The translations under genes and the position numbers were made by a program. DNA of 64,000 bases from assembly GCA_021648145.1 (NCBI GenBank), contig JAKITI010000003.1, positions 62,001-126,000 of the forward strand, read 5' to 3'. This DNA is from Gammaproteobacteria bacterium (GTDB lineage Bacteria; Pseudomonadota; Gammaproteobacteria; JAADGQ01). Of this stretch, positions 36,370-46,790 are shown one piece after another. Numbering within the stretch: the first letter of the stretch is position 1; every line of letters begins with the position of its first letter. The notes beneath the pieces are model-generated. The model worked only from the letters and a program-made list of their open reading frames with translations. It was not told the origin of the DNA and ran no database searches.

Positions 36370-36393
36370 TCATTGTTCCTTTTTTATCTGGCT

Positions 36394-38100
36394 CTATATT
36401 TTATCGGTCATAAATGAGATCACCTGATCAATGGCGATATGTTGTGCTTCGCTATCACTGCGATGTTTATATTCGATGGTGCCTGCTTCCAAACCACGGT
36501 TACTAATGACTAATCGGTGCGGGATACCAATCAACTCCATATCTGCAAACATAATTCCGGCACGCTCTTTGCGGTCATCAAATATGACATCAATATCGGC
36601 GGCTTGAAGTGCTTCATAAAGTTTTTGCGTGGTTTCACGCACTTGTGTCGATTTGTGCATGTTCATAGGAACAAGAGCCACTTGAAATGGAGCCAGTGCT
36701 TTGGGCCAAATAATGCCTTCTTCATTACTGTTTTGTTCGATAGCGGATGCGACAATGCGTGACACTCCAATACCGTAGCAGCCCATCTGCATGGTAACTT
36801 TTTTGCCATTTTCATTGAGACAGGCGGCATTCATAGCGGTGCTGTATTTATCACCTAGCTGGAATATATGACCTACTTCGATACCGCGTGCAATTGAAAG
36901 TTGCCCTTGGCCATCGGGGCTGGGATCACCTGTCACAACATTACGTAGATCGGCGATTTGAGGTTCTGGCAAGTCACGCCCCCAGTTCACGCCCGTAAAG
37001 TGTTTGTCGTTTTCATTGGCGCCGCAAACAAAGTCAGCAAGATGAGCCGCACTGCGGTCAGCAATGACAGTGATTTCAAGGCCAATGGGCCCGACTGAGC
37101 CTGGCTCACAGCGTGCGGTAGTTTTGACTTTTTCTTCTGACACTAATGTAAGCGGTATGGCAACGTTATCCAGTTTCTCAGCTTTAACCGTATTTAATTC
37201 GTGGTCGCCACGCAGCACGAGTGCAACAACGGAATCTTCTTCAACGCCTTCTACAAGTAAGGTTTTGACGCATTGGGTAGTGTCAATTTTCAGAAAGTCA
37301 CTAACTTCAGAGATACTTTTTTGATTTGGAGTATTGACAGCTTTAAACGATGCGTTTGCCGCCAGTCGATCACCGGCAGGTGCGATTGCGGTGGCGAGAT
37401 CTACATTTGCAGCAAAATCACTTTTATTAGAGAAGGCGATGGCATCTTCACCCGAATCAGCCAGTACATGAAACTCATGTGAGGCATTACCACCAATGCT
37501 GCCGGTATCGGCTTGAACGGGGCGGTAATCAAGCCCTAAACGATCAAAAATACGGGAGTAGGTAGCGAACATTGTATCGTAAGTTTCTTGCAGTGAATCT
37601 TGATTTACATGGAAAGAGTAGGCATCTTTCATCAAAAATTCACGAGAGCGCATTACGCCGAAACGTGGACGAATTTCATCACGGAACTTCATTTGAATTT
37701 GATAAAAAGTGACGGGCAGTTGCTTGTAACTGTGAATCTCTTTGCTGACAAAATCGGTAATGACTTCTTCATGGGTGGGGCCAAAACAGAATTCACGATT
37801 GTGACGATCATTGAGACGTAAAAGTTCAGAGCCGTATTGATCCCAGCGGCCTGATTTTTCCCAGAGTTCTGCGGGTTGTATCGCTGGCATTAATAGCTCT
37901 TGCGCACCAATGCGATCCATCTCTTGCCGTATGATATTCTCTACTTTACGTAAAACACGTAACCCCATCGGCAGCCAGATATAGAGTCCAGAGGCCAGTT
38001 TACGAATCATGCCAGCGCGTAGCATAAGTTTGTGACTGATGGTGACGGCATCAGTTGGCGTTTCTTTGACGGTGGCTAATAAAAATTGTGTGGTACGCAT
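36394..38100 (-). CDS. proS: Prolyl-tRNA synthetase
   Basis: The 568-residue class II enzyme charges tRNA-Pro. It has class II motifs ('[20 protein letters not shown]', '[20 protein letters not shown]', '[17 protein letters not shown]'). The YbaK-like editing insertion lies mid-protein ('[20 protein letters not shown]'), and a C-terminal anticodon-binding domain ends the chain. This is the bacterial long form. nadC lies 41 bases upstream on the same strand. Confidence 0.97.
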   Translation of the reverse strand: MRTTQFLLATVKETPTDAVTISHKLMLRAGMIRKLASGLYIWLPMGLRVLRKVENIIRQEMDRIGAQELLMPAIQPAELWEKSGRWDQYGSELLRLNDRHNREFCFGPTHEEVITDFVSKEIHSYKQLPVTFYQIQMKFRDEIRPRFGVMRSREFLMKDAYSFHVNQDSLQETYDTMFATYSRIFDRLGLDYRPVQADTGSIGGNASHEFHVLADSGEDAIAFSNKSDFAANVDLATAIAPAGDRLAANASFKAVNTPNQKSISEVSDFLKIDTTQCVKTLLVEGVEEDSVVALVLRGDHELNTVKAEKLDNVAIPLTLVSEEKVKTTARCEPGSVGPIGLEITVIADRSAAHLADFVCGANENDKHFTGVNWGRDLPEPQIADLRNVVTGDPSPDGQGQLSIARGIEVGHIFQLGDKYSTAMNAACLNENGKKVTMQMGCYGIGVSRIVASAIEQNSNEEGIIWPKALAPFQVALVPMNMHKSTQVRETTQKLYEALQAADIDVIFDDRKERAGIMFADMELIGIPHRLVISNRGLEAGTIEYKHRSDSEAQHIAIDQVISFMTDKI

Positions 38101-38141
38101 GAAGTCGATTTATCCTTAAAATTTACAAATAACTAAAATTT

Positions 38142-38972
38142 TCAGAGTGATTTAAAACGCATTGAAAGATCAATGGCGCGTATGTTTTTGGTCAAGAGGC
38201 CAATAGAAATATAGTGAACACCTGTTTCTGCAATACTACGCAAAGTCTCTTTTGAAACGTTACCAGATGCTTCCAGTTGGGCTTGGCCTTGATTGAGTGT
38301 AACCGCTTCATTAAGTTGTTCTATGGTGAAATTATCCAGAAGTAGAATATCTGCGTTGGCATCAAGTGCTTGCTGTACTTCATTCAGATTTTCCACTTCG
38401 ACTTCAATGGGCAGTTCCGCACCAGTTGCGCGTGCGGCATCGACGGCGGCGGCAATGGAGCCACATGCCATAATGTGGTTTTCTTTAATCAATATGCCAT
38501 CATAAAGACCGGTGCGATGATTAAAGCAGCTGCCGCAGGTGACCGCATACTTTTGTGCAAGGCGTAATCCCGGGATGGTTTTACGAGTATCCAGCAGCTT
38601 GACGGGAAGATCGCTGACAATATCAGCATACTCTTGAGCGCAGGTGGCCGTTGCAGATAGGGTTTGCAGAAAATTAAGTGCGGTTCGCTCGCCGCTGAGC
38701 AGTTCACGAGCGGGGCCGTAAAGTTGGCAAAGTACTTGCTCGGGTTCAACCCGATCGCCATCTGATACGTGCCAATGAATCATGATGTTACTGCTGAGTT
38801 GTTCAAAGGTATTATCAAACCATGCTTGGCCACAAATGGTTGCATGTTCGCGGCTGATTACGGTGGCTTCACTGCAGGTATCAATGGGGATCAGAGCCGC
38901 GGTGAGATCACCGTCACCTAAATCTTCAGCTAAAGCCAAGCGAACTGTTTTCAAGATGTTGTTATTTAACAT
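38142..38972 (-). CDS. nadC: Nicotinate-nucleotide pyrophosphorylase (carboxylating)
   Basis: The 276-residue enzyme makes nicotinate mononucleotide from quinolinate and PRPP in de novo NAD synthesis. Signature segments are '[16 protein letters not shown]', '[19 protein letters not shown]', '[20 protein letters not shown]' (here CGSCFNHR) and 'VEVENLNEV'. Length is typical. Confidence 0.96.
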   Translation of the reverse strand: MLNNNILKTVRLALAEDLGDGDLTAALIPIDTCSEATVISREHATICGQAWFDNTFEQLSSNIMIHWHVSDGDRVEPEQVLCQLYGPARELLSGERTALNFLQTLSATATCAQEYADIVSDLPVKLLDTRKTIPGLRLAQKYAVTCGSCFNHRTGLYDGILIKENHIMACGSIAAAVDAARATGAELPIEVEVENLNEVQQALDANADILLLDNFTIEQLNEAVTLNQGQAQLEASGNVSKETLRSIAETGVHYISIGLLTKNIRAIDLSMRFKSL

Positions 38973-39088
38973 GATATTATTGGCTTATTGTCTACTTAAA
39001 TTTTACTTTATAGAGGGTTGGAAAATAAGGGGTTTATTTTATATGGTTTTTGAATAATGTTCATTACTTTATAGCGTTGTTGAAAATA

Positions 39089-39104
39089 GTGAAATAACTC
39101 ACAA
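39089..39104. promoter_or_regulatory. CRP-like site upstream of TraF-like gene
   Basis: AGTGA-AATAAC-TCACA matches the CRP consensus at nine of ten positions, in the 287-base gap between nadC and the outer-membrane protein gene. It is 156 bases before that gene's start and 117 before nadC, so the target is ambiguous. Confidence 0.4.
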
Positions 39105-39259
39105 CTTTATTAATTTAATTGAGTTAATAATTCAAGTATGAATCTGGAAGCGCCGACTTTAGGAAAGGCTATTTTAAAATTTTTTTAACTTTCAGGGAAA
39201 GGGGCTGCTTGTTTATTGCGCAGGTCGTGTCAGTAATTATTAAAAAAGGGATGATGTAA

Positions 39260-40564
39260 ATGATGAAACAAAAGCTTCCACTGGCTGTTCTGAGTGCTAT
39301 TTTTTCTACGAGTGCTTTAGCGGCTCCATTTAGTGGAATGGATCCTCGCTCAATGGCGATGGGAGGCACAGGGGTCTCTTCTGCAACAGGAGCCAATGCA
39401 GGTTATTTTAATCCTGCACTGTTAGCTTTACCTCAAAAAGATGAGGATTTTAAGCTGATATTGCCTTCATTCGGTGCTGGCGTTGCTGACCCAGATGAGT
39501 TAGTCACCGAGTTGGAGGACTTTCAAGACGGTAATGTGATTGATGATTTTAGTGATGCGATTAATGCTTATAATGAAATACTAGATTCACTTGGCACAAT
39601 AGATCCGACAGAGTTATTATCGTTAATTAAGATAAAGGCTGAGAATGTTTTTGATACAGGTACCATTCTTCGTAATGAATTGGTCGATCTTTCTGATAAA
39701 GCTTTGGAGTTTTCTCTGAATGGAAGTGTTGTGGCGGCCATGCCCGATGAAAGTCTGGGTTGGTCAGTTAGTCTGGCTTCATGGGGCTCAGGTGGAATGC
39801 TGCTGAGTGTGGCGCAAAGTGACCAAAATGAAATTCAGAGTGTTTTAGATGCCGTTGAAGATATTTCAAACGGTGTCGTGCTTAGTCCTAGTGATATATC
39901 AACTCTTGCAGATCTTACCAATCCGACAAATACATTGGACTCAGCACTGCTTGGTCGCGGTATTGTAGTGTCTGAAATTGGAATCTCTTTAGCACGTAAG
40001 TTTGAGCTGGAAGGTGTTGCTTTTTCTGCCGGTGTGACACCACGCTACTTGAGCGTAGAAACATTTGATTACGAAATCAATATTGATGAAGCAGAAAATA
40101 TTACTTATTACGAAGGTGTTGTTTCTGATACCGGTGTTACAGCCGACTTTGGGGTTGCCAGAGATTTTGGAAATGGCTGGCGAGCGGGTTTTGTTGCGAA
40201 GAACATTATATCTCAAGAGTTTTTAACAGCCAATAATTACACCATTGAGCTGAACCCTATGCTACGAGCAGGAGTCTCTCACCATACGGGTTGGGGGACT
40301 GTTGCACTGGATGTTGATTTAACTGAAAATGACCCGACTGGAATGGACTCAGCAACGCAGTACATTGCAATTGGTGGTGAATTGAATGGCTGGAATTGGG
40401 TACAAATACGTGCAGGATATCGAAAAAATATAAGTGAAAACAGTCGTGATGTTTTTACCATAGGTGCAGGTGTCTCACCTTTTGGAATTGTTCATCTGGA
40501 TGTAGCTATTGCAGGCAATAGCAATGAAGCCGCAGCATCAGCTCAGCTGGGTTTGAGTTTTTAG
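39260..40564 (+). CDS. TraF-like (TraF_2) outer-membrane beta-barrel protein
   Basis: The 434-residue protein has a signal peptide (cleavage near ALA-AP) and the segment 'GMDPRSMAMGGTGVSSATGA', typical of proteins annotated 'conjugal transfer protein TraF' (TraF_2 family). The next segment, 'NAGYFNPALLA', resembles FadL-type barrels. The C-terminus alternates strands and ends 'AASAQLGLSF' with final Phe. It is a chromosomal outer-membrane protein; no conjugation genes are nearby, so the name need not mean transfer. Tandem ATGs at 39260 and 39263 are both usable. Confidence 0.75.
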   Translation: MMKQKLPLAVLSAIFSTSALAAPFSGMDPRSMAMGGTGVSSATGANAGYFNPALLALPQKDEDFKLILPSFGAGVADPDELVTELEDFQDGNVIDDFSDAINAYNEILDSLGTIDPTELLSLIKIKAENVFDTGTILRNELVDLSDKALEFSLNGSVVAAMPDESLGWSVSLASWGSGGMLLSVAQSDQNEIQSVLDAVEDISNGVVLSPSDISTLADLTNPTNTLDSALLGRGIVVSEIGISLARKFELEGVAFSAGVTPRYLSVETFDYEINIDEAENITYYEGVVSDTGVTADFGVARDFGNGWRAGFVAKNIISQEFLTANNYTIELNPMLRAGVSHHTGWGTVALDVDLTENDPTGMDSATQYIAIGGELNGWNWVQIRAGYRKNISENSRDVFTIGAGVSPFGIVHLDVAIAGNSNEAAASAQLGLSF

Positions 40565-40576
40565 TATTGTTGAAGT

Positions 40577-40609
40577 CGTAGGGGGCAACCCTTGAGGTTG
40601 CCCCCTACG
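40577..40609. repeat. Perfect 14-bp palindromic hairpin, REP-like
   Basis: CGTAGGGGGCAACC pairs without mismatch to GGTTGCCCCCTACG around CTTGA, between convergent genes. No T-run follows. Hairpins of this 'GTAGGGGCAACC' style are common dispersed elements in bacterial genomes. It may also act as a transcription barrier. Confidence 0.65.
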
Positions 40610-40622
40610 AGAATTTGGTATT

Positions 40623-41255
40623 TTAACGAGTCCCAAAGACCACAATTGTTTTTCCTTTTGCTGAAATGAGCTCTTGTACTTCCATCTCTTTTAATACTCG
40701 CCCAACCATTTCGCGTGAACAACCAACGATTTTTCCAATTTCCTGACGGGTAATGCGAATCTGCATACCATCGGGGTGAGTCATTGCATCGGGCTCTTTG
40801 GCAAGCTCAAGCAGCGCGCGGGCGATTCGTCCTGCGACATCCATAAAAGCCAGATCGCTGACTTTACGGCTGGTGCTGCGTAAGCGAGAAGCCATTTGTG
40901 ATGCAATTTTGAATGTAATTTTCGGGTCTTTTTTGGCAACTTCGTAAAATTTTGAATAACTGATTTCAGCAACTTCACACTGAACACGGGTACGCACCCA
41001 GGCACTGCGATTTTGCTCTTCACCAAAGAGTCCCATCTCACCAAAAAAGTCACCCGCATTGAGGTAGCTTAAAACAATTTCACGCCCTTCGTCATCCTCA
41101 ATAAAAACAGCGACCGAACCTTCTACGATGTAGTACAGTACATCCGATTCATCACCAGCATAAATGATAATGCTTTTCTGGGGGTAACGTCGACGATGGC
41201 AATGGGAGAGAAAATTATCCAGTGTTTCATCAGGTTTTTTTGTATACAGATCCAT
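40623..41255 (-). CDS. crp: cAMP receptor protein (CRP/Vfr)
   Basis: The 210-residue regulator has the cAMP-binding beta-roll with '[18 protein letters not shown]' (phosphate cassette R-S, as in E. coli CRP). The dimerisation helix follows, then the helix-turn-helix '[20 protein letters not shown]' and a C-terminal 'VVFGTR'. It is divergent from the osmC-like gene and speD, the same order as vfr in Pseudomonas. It is the obvious candidate to bind the CRP-type sites at 20173, 34900 and 39089. Confidence 0.96.
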   Translation of the reverse strand: MDLYTKKPDETLDNFLSHCHRRRYPQKSIIIYAGDESDVLYYIVEGSVAVFIEDDEGREIVLSYLNAGDFFGEMGLFGEEQNRSAWVRTRVQCEVAEISYSKFYEVAKKDPKITFKIASQMASRLRSTSRKVSDLAFMDVAGRIARALLELAKEPDAMTHPDGMQIRITRQEIGKIVGCSREMVGRVLKEMEVQELISAKGKTIVVFGTR

Positions 41256-41371
41256 TAGAAAATATCCTTGCCCTTATCTTTATTATAAATAGGTACTTTA
41301 TATGTAAAGTAACTTTGGTAATATTATCAAAATTAAAAATGATTATACTAACTTAATATCGGGAGAAGTGA

Positions 41372-41788
41372 GTGAAAGTTTGCATTAAATGGATAGAGAA
41401 TGCCATGTTTTTAGGTGAGTCTGGTAGTGGGCACGCTGTGGTGATGGATGGGCCACCTGAAGGAGGAGGGCGTAATATGGGTTTTCGTCCTATGGAAATG
41501 TTACTGCTCGGTTTGGGTGGATGTATCACTTATGACGTTATCCATATATTAAAAAAATCCCGACAATTGGTAAAGGATTGCAAAGTAGAGATTGCAGCAG
41601 AGCGTGCTGATTTTGAGCCTAAAGTATTTACTAAAATTCATGTGCACTTTATTGTAACGGGCTCTGAGCTTAAAGAGAGTGTGGTTAAACGTGCCGTTGA
41701 TCTGTCATCAGAAAAATATTGCTCGGCATCAATCATGCTGGGTAAATCAGTTGAAATGAGCCACGATTTTTGCATTGTATCAGAGTAA
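41372..41788 (+). CDS. OsmC/YhfA-family protein
   Basis: The 138-residue protein belongs to the OsmC-like fold, with 'RPMEMLLLGLGGCITYDVIH' and a second cysteine in 'SEKYCSASIMLG'. In OsmC/Ohr members two cysteines reduce organic peroxides, but YhfA-type proteins beside crp have no proven role. The start is GTG at 41372 after GGGAGA. E. coli yhfA and the Pseudomonas equivalent lie in this same position next to crp. Confidence 0.9.
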   Translation: MKVCIKWIENAMFLGESGSGHAVVMDGPPEGGGRNMGFRPMEMLLLGLGGCITYDVIHILKKSRQLVKDCKVEIAAERADFEPKVFTKIHVHFIVTGSELKESVVKRAVDLSSEKYCSASIMLGKSVEMSHDFCIVSE

Positions 41789-41814
41789 TTTTTAAGAAGT
41801 AGGAACTGTTTTAG

Positions 41815-42609
41815 ATGGAAAAACCTCTGAAGTTAAAGCTGCACGGATTTAATAATCTCACTAAAACTTTGAGCTTTAACATCTATGATATTTGTTACGC
41901 CAAAACGAAGGCTGAACGTAATCAATATATCGAATACATTGATGAAGAGTATAACGCTAAGCGGCTCACGAGTATTTTAAATGAAGTGGCCAATATTATT
42001 GGCGCCACTATTCTTAATATTGCACATCAGGATTATGAGCCTCAGGGGGCGAGTGTGACAATGCTGGTTTCTGAAGAGCCTATTGTGGCGGAAGCATTGT
42101 CAAATTCGGAATCCCCTGGGCCACTACCCGAATCTGTGGTGACACATCTCGATAAAAGTCATTTAACGGTGCATACTTATCCTGAGTATCATCCTGACAA
42201 AGGTATAAGCACTTTTCGAGTGGATATTGATGTCTCTACTTGTGGCCGTATTTCACCACTAAAAGCTTTGAACTATCTTATTCATAGTTTTGATTCAGAT
42301 ATTGTAACAATGGATTATCGAGTGCGCGGTTTTACTCGTGATGTGTTTGGAGAGAAGCACTTTATTGATCACGAAATTAATTCGATTCAGAATTTTATTG
42401 CAGATAATACAAAAAAAGCCTATGAAATAATTGATGTGAATATGTATCAGGAAAATATCTTTCATACCAAAATGATGCTGAAGGACTTTATTCTGGATAA
42501 TTACCTGTTCAATAAAGATGATAAAAATATCTCTGAAAGTGAGGCGAATAGGGTTACGGAATTATTACGGCATGAAATGGTTGAAATTTTTTATGGTAGA
42601 AATATGTGA
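41815..42609 (+). CDS. speD: S-adenosylmethionine decarboxylase proenzyme
   Basis: The 264-residue proenzyme self-cleaves to create a pyruvoyl cofactor and makes decarboxylated SAM for spermidine synthesis. The cleavage site is before Ser115 in '[16 protein letters not shown]', close to Ser112 of the E. coli enzyme. The long gammaproteobacterial form is evident. It follows the osmC-like gene by 26 bases. Confidence 0.96.
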   Translation: MEKPLKLKLHGFNNLTKTLSFNIYDICYAKTKAERNQYIEYIDEEYNAKRLTSILNEVANIIGATILNIAHQDYEPQGASVTMLVSEEPIVAEALSNSESPGPLPESVVTHLDKSHLTVHTYPEYHPDKGISTFRVDIDVSTCGRISPLKALNYLIHSFDSDIVTMDYRVRGFTRDVFGEKHFIDHEINSIQNFIADNTKKAYEIIDVNMYQENIFHTKMMLKDFILDNYLFNKDDKNISESEANRVTELLRHEMVEIFYGRNM

Positions 42610-42838
42610 TGCCAAGGGAGCCGACAGAGTGCATCTCTTTACCGGCTTAGAAACATTTTTTTGACCATATTGGTTCAAAACAGCTTTGAGACACTACCAA
42701 CTATTGTTACAGATCGGGATGAATTTGTGAAAAACACCGAGCTCTACACATGTGATGTTGTCGATACAATCCTGAAGTGCACATGTGGTATATTCCATCA
42801 TTTAATAATAATTAACTACTTAATAGTCGGAGGTAATT

Positions 42839-43537
42839 ATGGCATCAATAAGAGACTTAGCGAAGTTTTCCGCGATGGCTTATTATTCGAATCAAATCCG
42901 TTATGGCGACTGGGCGAAAGTAGATCGTTCCGGCGATGAATCCGGCCTTGGCTTTTCTGCATCGCTATTTCTAAACGTGGAATTAAACGAAGCCGTTTTA
43001 GCTTTCAGAGGGACAGACGGCAATGCTGGGGATAAAAGCGATTTTTTAGCCAATGCAGAAATAGCCATTAGAAGAAGACCTCATCAATTGCTTGACGCAG
43101 AAAAAGCTTATACTAAAGCACTAGATATTGCTGGAAGACTTCAATCACCTTACACACTCTATTTAACGGGACACTCTTTAGGAGGCGCACTCGCGTCGTT
43201 GTTGTCAGCGGATAACGGCGGGCTACCAACGGTTACGTTTAATTCACCGGGAATGCGCAACGTCTTTGTTTCAGGAAAATTCTATTCCAATATACTGACG
43301 TTATTGAATATGTATGATCTTGCGTCAGTAAAAAAAGATAAAATGCTACACATTCGATCTACCGGTGATGTTATCAGTCGAATGACGGGGTCACATATTG
43401 GCAAAAGAACTGGCGTATATGTGGATAACTGGGGAAAAGGAACCATTGCGTCACGCATTTTTGAACAACACAGTATTGAAAACATGTTCAATGCCATGGC
43501 GAATATACCGTGGACTTTAGAAGACTTGGGATGGTGA
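42839..43537 (+). CDS. Class 3 lipase-family protein, possible antibacterial effector
   Basis: The 232-residue protein has the lipase nucleophile elbow GHSLGG with Ser113, Asp177 in 'STGDVISRM' and His211 in 'EQHSIEN', a complete alpha/beta-hydrolase triad. 'EAVLAFRGTDGN' is the class 3 oxyanion region. There is no signal peptide. GGAGGT precedes the ATG. A lipoprotein gene follows after 57 bases. Lipases without export signals beside lipoprotein genes are typical of type VI secretion Tle effectors with periplasmic immunity proteins. No T6SS gene is in the window, so that role is inferred. Confidence 0.8.
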   Translation: MASIRDLAKFSAMAYYSNQIRYGDWAKVDRSGDESGLGFSASLFLNVELNEAVLAFRGTDGNAGDKSDFLANAEIAIRRRPHQLLDAEKAYTKALDIAGRLQSPYTLYLTGHSLGGALASLLSADNGGLPTVTFNSPGMRNVFVSGKFYSNILTLLNMYDLASVKKDKMLHIRSTGDVISRMTGSHIGKRTGVYVDNWGKGTIASRIFEQHSIENMFNAMANIPWTLEDLGW

Positions 43538-43594
43538 ATTTCATGGGTTTTTGCTGGGTTACAAACTAACGGACACATTATAATCAAAGAAAGA

Positions 43595-44383
43595 ATGATG
43601 AATACAAACACGAAATACATTCTCATTATTATCTTATCGTTTTTGCTGGTCACCGCTTGTGATAATTCCTCGCAAAATAATAAACCGATACCTAATGAAC
43701 TATTGATTGGCAAGCTGCATAGAGATAGTCCGCTGTTTATCTACAGTTACGGCCAGGACTTCGCCAAGCGTTTCCAATTATCCGAAGAAAAAGCGATAGA
43801 ATTAGATCCCGGCCTGGCGGCAATCGCGTTTGAAGTGCGGCCTGAAATCGGCCAAATAGATTGTTACATCCACTTATACCTTGATGACAGCGTTCATGTT
43901 TATGTACCCCGAAACCAAATAAATTATTCAAAGCAAGGCATAGAGGAGAGAATATTTGCAAAATATTTTAATAAAGAAGATGCAAAATTGCGAGCATCTT
44001 TCGATGATCTGAATCGTATCGTTTACCGATCAAAATCAGCCGCACAAGGGCTGACCGGTTTTGTGTCAACACCAAGATATGTCCAGATCAAATCAAATTT
44101 TTTACCGGGTCTAAGTTTGTTAACAGTTGAACAGAATTGTAGTTTTTTAGATTATAAAAACGCGCCAACTGAAATCCTCATTCAAAAAGCGGGCACGGGA
44201 ACCTATGTTCTCGGAAATGATAATTCAAAAAACATGTACAATGATAAAACCTACAGCTTCAGCATACCGCCGAAATTACAGCGATATTTTCAGCCCTATA
44301 TAGAATATTCTATAGAGTTCAATAGCAAGGAAAACTCAAGTATCAGTTTCAACCCGCCAAAACCCACCATAGAATTTCCATAG
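43595..44383 (+). CDS. Lipoprotein, candidate immunity protein for the lipase
   Basis: The 262-residue lipoprotein has lipobox V-T-A-C with Asp at +2, which in E. coli keeps lipoproteins in the inner membrane facing the periplasm. That suits protection against a phospholipase delivered there. The mature part is mixed strand and helix with four or fewer cysteines and no domain I recognise. It directly follows the lipase, and both genes have decayed partial copies just downstream. Tandem ATGs stand at 43595 and 43598. Confidence 0.6.
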   Translation: MMNTNTKYILIIILSFLLVTACDNSSQNNKPIPNELLIGKLHRDSPLFIYSYGQDFAKRFQLSEEKAIELDPGLAAIAFEVRPEIGQIDCYIHLYLDDSVHVYVPRNQINYSKQGIEERIFAKYFNKEDAKLRASFDDLNRIVYRSKSAAQGLTGFVSTPRYVQIKSNFLPGLSLLTVEQNCSFLDYKNAPTEILIQKAGTGTYVLGNDNSKNMYNDKTYSFSIPPKLQRYFQPYIEYSIEFNSKENSSISFNPPKPTIEFP

Positions 44384-44397
44384 GTTAAAACAATAAT

Positions 44398-44500
44398 AAA
44401 ATGCCACACATTAGAGCCACCAGTGATATTATCAGCCGAATGACTGGACAGACAGCACAGTACACAGTAGGTTATACATTTTCATTATTATCTTATCATT
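44398..44500 (+). pseudogene. Decayed second copy of lipase and lipoprotein gene ends
   Basis: Bases 44398-44448 encode KMPHIRATSDIISRMTG, which aligns with KMLHIRSTGDVISRMTG of the lipase (residues 168-184). At the nucleotide level about 42 of 51 bases agree with 43340-43390. Bases 44474-44500 match 43615-43641, the signal-peptide start of the lipoprotein (ATACATTnTCATTATTATCT). The order lipase piece then lipoprotein piece is kept, so this is the compressed relic of a second lipase-lipoprotein pair. Confidence 0.75.
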
Positions 44501-44506
44501 TACTCT

Positions 44507-44532
44507 CGTTCCCACGCTCCCACGTGGGAATG
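44507..44532. repeat. REP-like palindrome
   Basis: TTCCCACG pairs with CGTGGGAA across CTCCCA, inside the sequence CGTTCCCACGCTCC. This style of element is dispersed in many gammaproteobacterial genomes, often moved by a TnpA-REP transposase. It interrupts or abuts the decayed lipoprotein copy. Confidence 0.65.
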
Positions 44533-44587
44533 CATAAGTGTCAATCATATATTCATAATATTAAAATATTTTTATAATCTCATTGAT

Positions 44588-45163
44588 TTAAAAATTAGAA
44601 GCAACGAAGTCCCAGTTGACCAAACTCCAGAATGCTTCGATATATTTGGGGCGAACATTACGGTAGTCGATGTAGTATGCATGCTCCCAAACATCGCAAG
44701 TCAGTAACGGAATTTTATCGTCTGTGAGTGGGCAACCCGCATTACTGGTGTTCACAATTTCTAAAGAGCCGCTCTGGTTTTTAACCAGCCAAGTCCAGCC
44801 TGACCCAAAATTCGTTGCGGCAGACGTTGAGAATTTTTCCTTGAAGGCTTCGAATGAACCAAATTCGGCATTAATGGCATCAGCCAGTGTGCCTGAAGGT
44901 TTGCCTCCACCGTTAGGGCTTAAGCTGTTCCAGTAGAATGTATGATTCCAGACCTGAGCCGCATTATTGAATAGACCTCCAGAAGATTTTTTGATGATCT
45001 CTTCCAGCGAAGCATTTTCAAATTCGGTGCCTTTGATCAAGTTATTCAAATTGGTGACATAAGCTTTGTGGTGTTTGCCATAGTGGTATTCCAGCGTTTC
45101 TTGGGAAATAGTGGGTGCAAGCGCATTCATCGCATAAGGCAGCTCGGGCAATTTGTGTTCCAT
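44588..45163 (-). CDS. sodB: Fe-type superoxide dismutase
   Basis: The 191-residue enzyme dismutates superoxide. '[20 protein letters not shown]' holds the first metal histidine, '[13 protein letters not shown]' the second, and '[15 protein letters not shown]' the Asp and last His. 'FGSGWTWLV' and the Gln-bearing 'AAQVWNH' fit the iron form. I chose the ATG at 45163 over one 15 codons upstream: it has AAGGAAA before it and the protein then begins as usual, [15 protein letters not shown]. Confidence 0.95.
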   Translation of the reverse strand: MEHKLPELPYAMNALAPTISQETLEYHYGKHHKAYVTNLNNLIKGTEFENASLEEIIKKSSGGLFNNAAQVWNHTFYWNSLSPNGGGKPSGTLADAINAEFGSFEAFKEKFSTSAATNFGSGWTWLVKNQSGSLEIVNTSNAGCPLTDDKIPLLTCDVWEHAYYIDYRNVRPKYIEAFWSLVNWDFVASNF

Positions 45164-45218
45164 ATGAGGTTTCCTTGTGTTGTTTAATCTGTTTGTGTGT
45201 GCATTCATCAGAGTCTCT

Positions 45219-46790
45219 TTATGGGTAAAAGTTCTCTGTGGAGGCGTTTGTATTTTTTGTCACGCTTGCCTGTTTTATTCTCTTTATGGTACGAGCAATG
45301 GTTATATCACTGGGCATATCGCCATTGCGATAGCTCGCTTTTTGTACGGTACTGACGACGTTTCTGATTTCAGGGTCAATTTCGTGATGTTGCTCCCATT
45401 GGTTTAAGCCTTGCTCCAGTGTTTGGCTGTTAAATGCATTCAGAAGTAATGATTTTGGGGATGATGCAAGCGCTGGTTTTGAACGGGGCTTTTGAGTGGT
45501 TGATGCTTTGGTTCGAGTGAGGCGATCTCGTTGCCACAGTATAGAAATAATCACGCATAGCAGGGCGAATATGATCGTCAGCCACTGCCAGATCAATAAT
45601 GGATGGGTTGAAGAGGGTTGAGGGTGGTTTTCAGTGGCTACAATCGCCATTTGAGTTGGTTGGATTGATGATGAGGGTGCGACTTGTATCTCAGTGCCAT
45701 TGAGTGTGGCTTTGTTGACTTGGCCTGTGTCAGGGTCAAAGAATTGAACTTCTATAGAAGGCAGAGTATAACGGCCTGCTGTCACGGGCATGAGTGAAAA
45801 TAGATAGGTTGCAGTGTACTTGAGTGTTTTGGTGCTTTTGTTTTTTTGAATGCGTGGTGCATCTCGATAGAGTTTAAGCTGAGGTGTTTCGGGGTGTGTG
45901 CCCACCAATGCTCTGGGAAGTGTGCTTTCAAGAGCATTGGTGCTCAGAGTGACTTGCCATGAAGAGAGTTGACCCGCAGTGGGTATATTGTCTAATTCAG
46001 TTTGTTTGAGTGTGATGCGGCCAACAATAATATTGGGGGGGGCCGTAGCTGGAAGTGGTTTGACTTTGATGAGCTGTTTTTGCACAGGAAAACGTTGCTT
46101 GCGCCCACTTTGGGTGGTAACCCAGAGATCAGGGAGATAGAGGGTTTGGTCGCCACTTCGTGAAGGGAAAACAGCCCATGAAATGCGTGTAACATTGTAG
46201 TTGAACCCCTCGCTACTCTCTTGTCGTTCAGATTGGGGTAGTTTGAATGTATCCATGATAAAAGGTTCTGAATCCAGCTCTCCACCAAGCTTGGCTTCAC
46301 TGAGTGAAGTGCGATGGTAAAGATCAATGTATGCAGTAAATTGTTGGTTCAGCCAAACCGTTTCATGAGACAAGCCACTCTTTATAAAAATTTCTGGAGC
46401 AGGGTTTTGGGTTTCAATAATATTGATGATGATGGCTTCAGTTTTTAAATCTTCAATTGAAAAAGATGGAATGGTGAATTGTCCCGAATTTTTAGGGAAT
46501 AGCTCAATGCTGATGCTGGATGTTGAACGGCCGTGATTGCGATAGATATTAAAACGATTTTCAGCGCGCGGTGTACCCAGGTCAAACAGGGGAGTGAGTC
46601 GTGATAAATCAATATTGGGTGAAACACCTTGAGCACGTAGGCGTGTATCACTGTTGGTTAATGTCAGTTTGAGCAGTAGGTGCTCTTCTGTCGTAATTTG
46701 AGTGCGGTCAACTTCAGCGCTGAATGTGGCAGAGAGCGTGGCATGGCTTGATAAAATTAAAATCAGAAAGGTGAGGGTTCTGATTACCAT
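45219..46790 (-). CDS. BatD-like membrane protein
   Basis: The 523-residue protein has a signal peptide, tandem beta-sandwich regions ('[20 protein letters not shown]', '[20 protein letters not shown]') and a transmembrane helix at about 410-430. A short cytoplasmic tail follows. This is the BatD/'oxygen tolerance' architecture. It overlaps the upstream VWA-TPR gene by seven bases. BatD proteins work with MoxR ATPases and VWA partners in the envelope, with the exact task unsettled. sodB follows on the same strand. Confidence 0.85.
   Translation of the reverse strand: MVIRTLTFLILILSSHATLSATFSAEVDRTQITTEEHLLLKLTLTNSDTRLRAQGVSPNIDLSRLTPLFDLGTPRAENRFNIYRNHGRSTSSISIELFPKNSGQFTIPSFSIEDLKTEAIIINIIETQNPAPEIFIKSGLSHETVWLNQQFTAYIDLYHRTSLSEAKLGGELDSEPFIMDTFKLPQSERQESSEGFNYNVTRISWAVFPSRSGDQTLYLPDLWVTTQSGRKQRFPVQKQLIKVKPLPATAPPNIIVGRITLKQTELDNIPTAGQLSSWQVTLSTNALESTLPRALVGTHPETPQLKLYRDAPRIQKNKSTKTLKYTATYLFSLMPVTAGRYTLPSIEVQFFDPDTGQVNKATLNGTEIQVAPSSSIQPTQMAIVATENHPQPSSTHPLLIWQWLTIIFALLCVIISILWQRDRLTRTKASTTQKPRSKPALASSPKSLLLNAFNSQTLEQGLNQWEQHHEIDPEIRNVVSTVQKASYRNGDMPSDITIARTIKRIKQASVTKNTNASTENFYP

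Noticed and set aside
39260-40564. Conjugation gene (TraF) indicating a mobile plasmid region
   Set aside because: The protein is of the TraF_2/barrel type, found on chromosomes, and no other transfer gene is nearby.
42661-42939. Open frame before the lipase
   Set aside because: It starts with TTG, has no ribosome site, contains no recognisable domain and overlaps the clear lipase start with its strong GGAGGT site.
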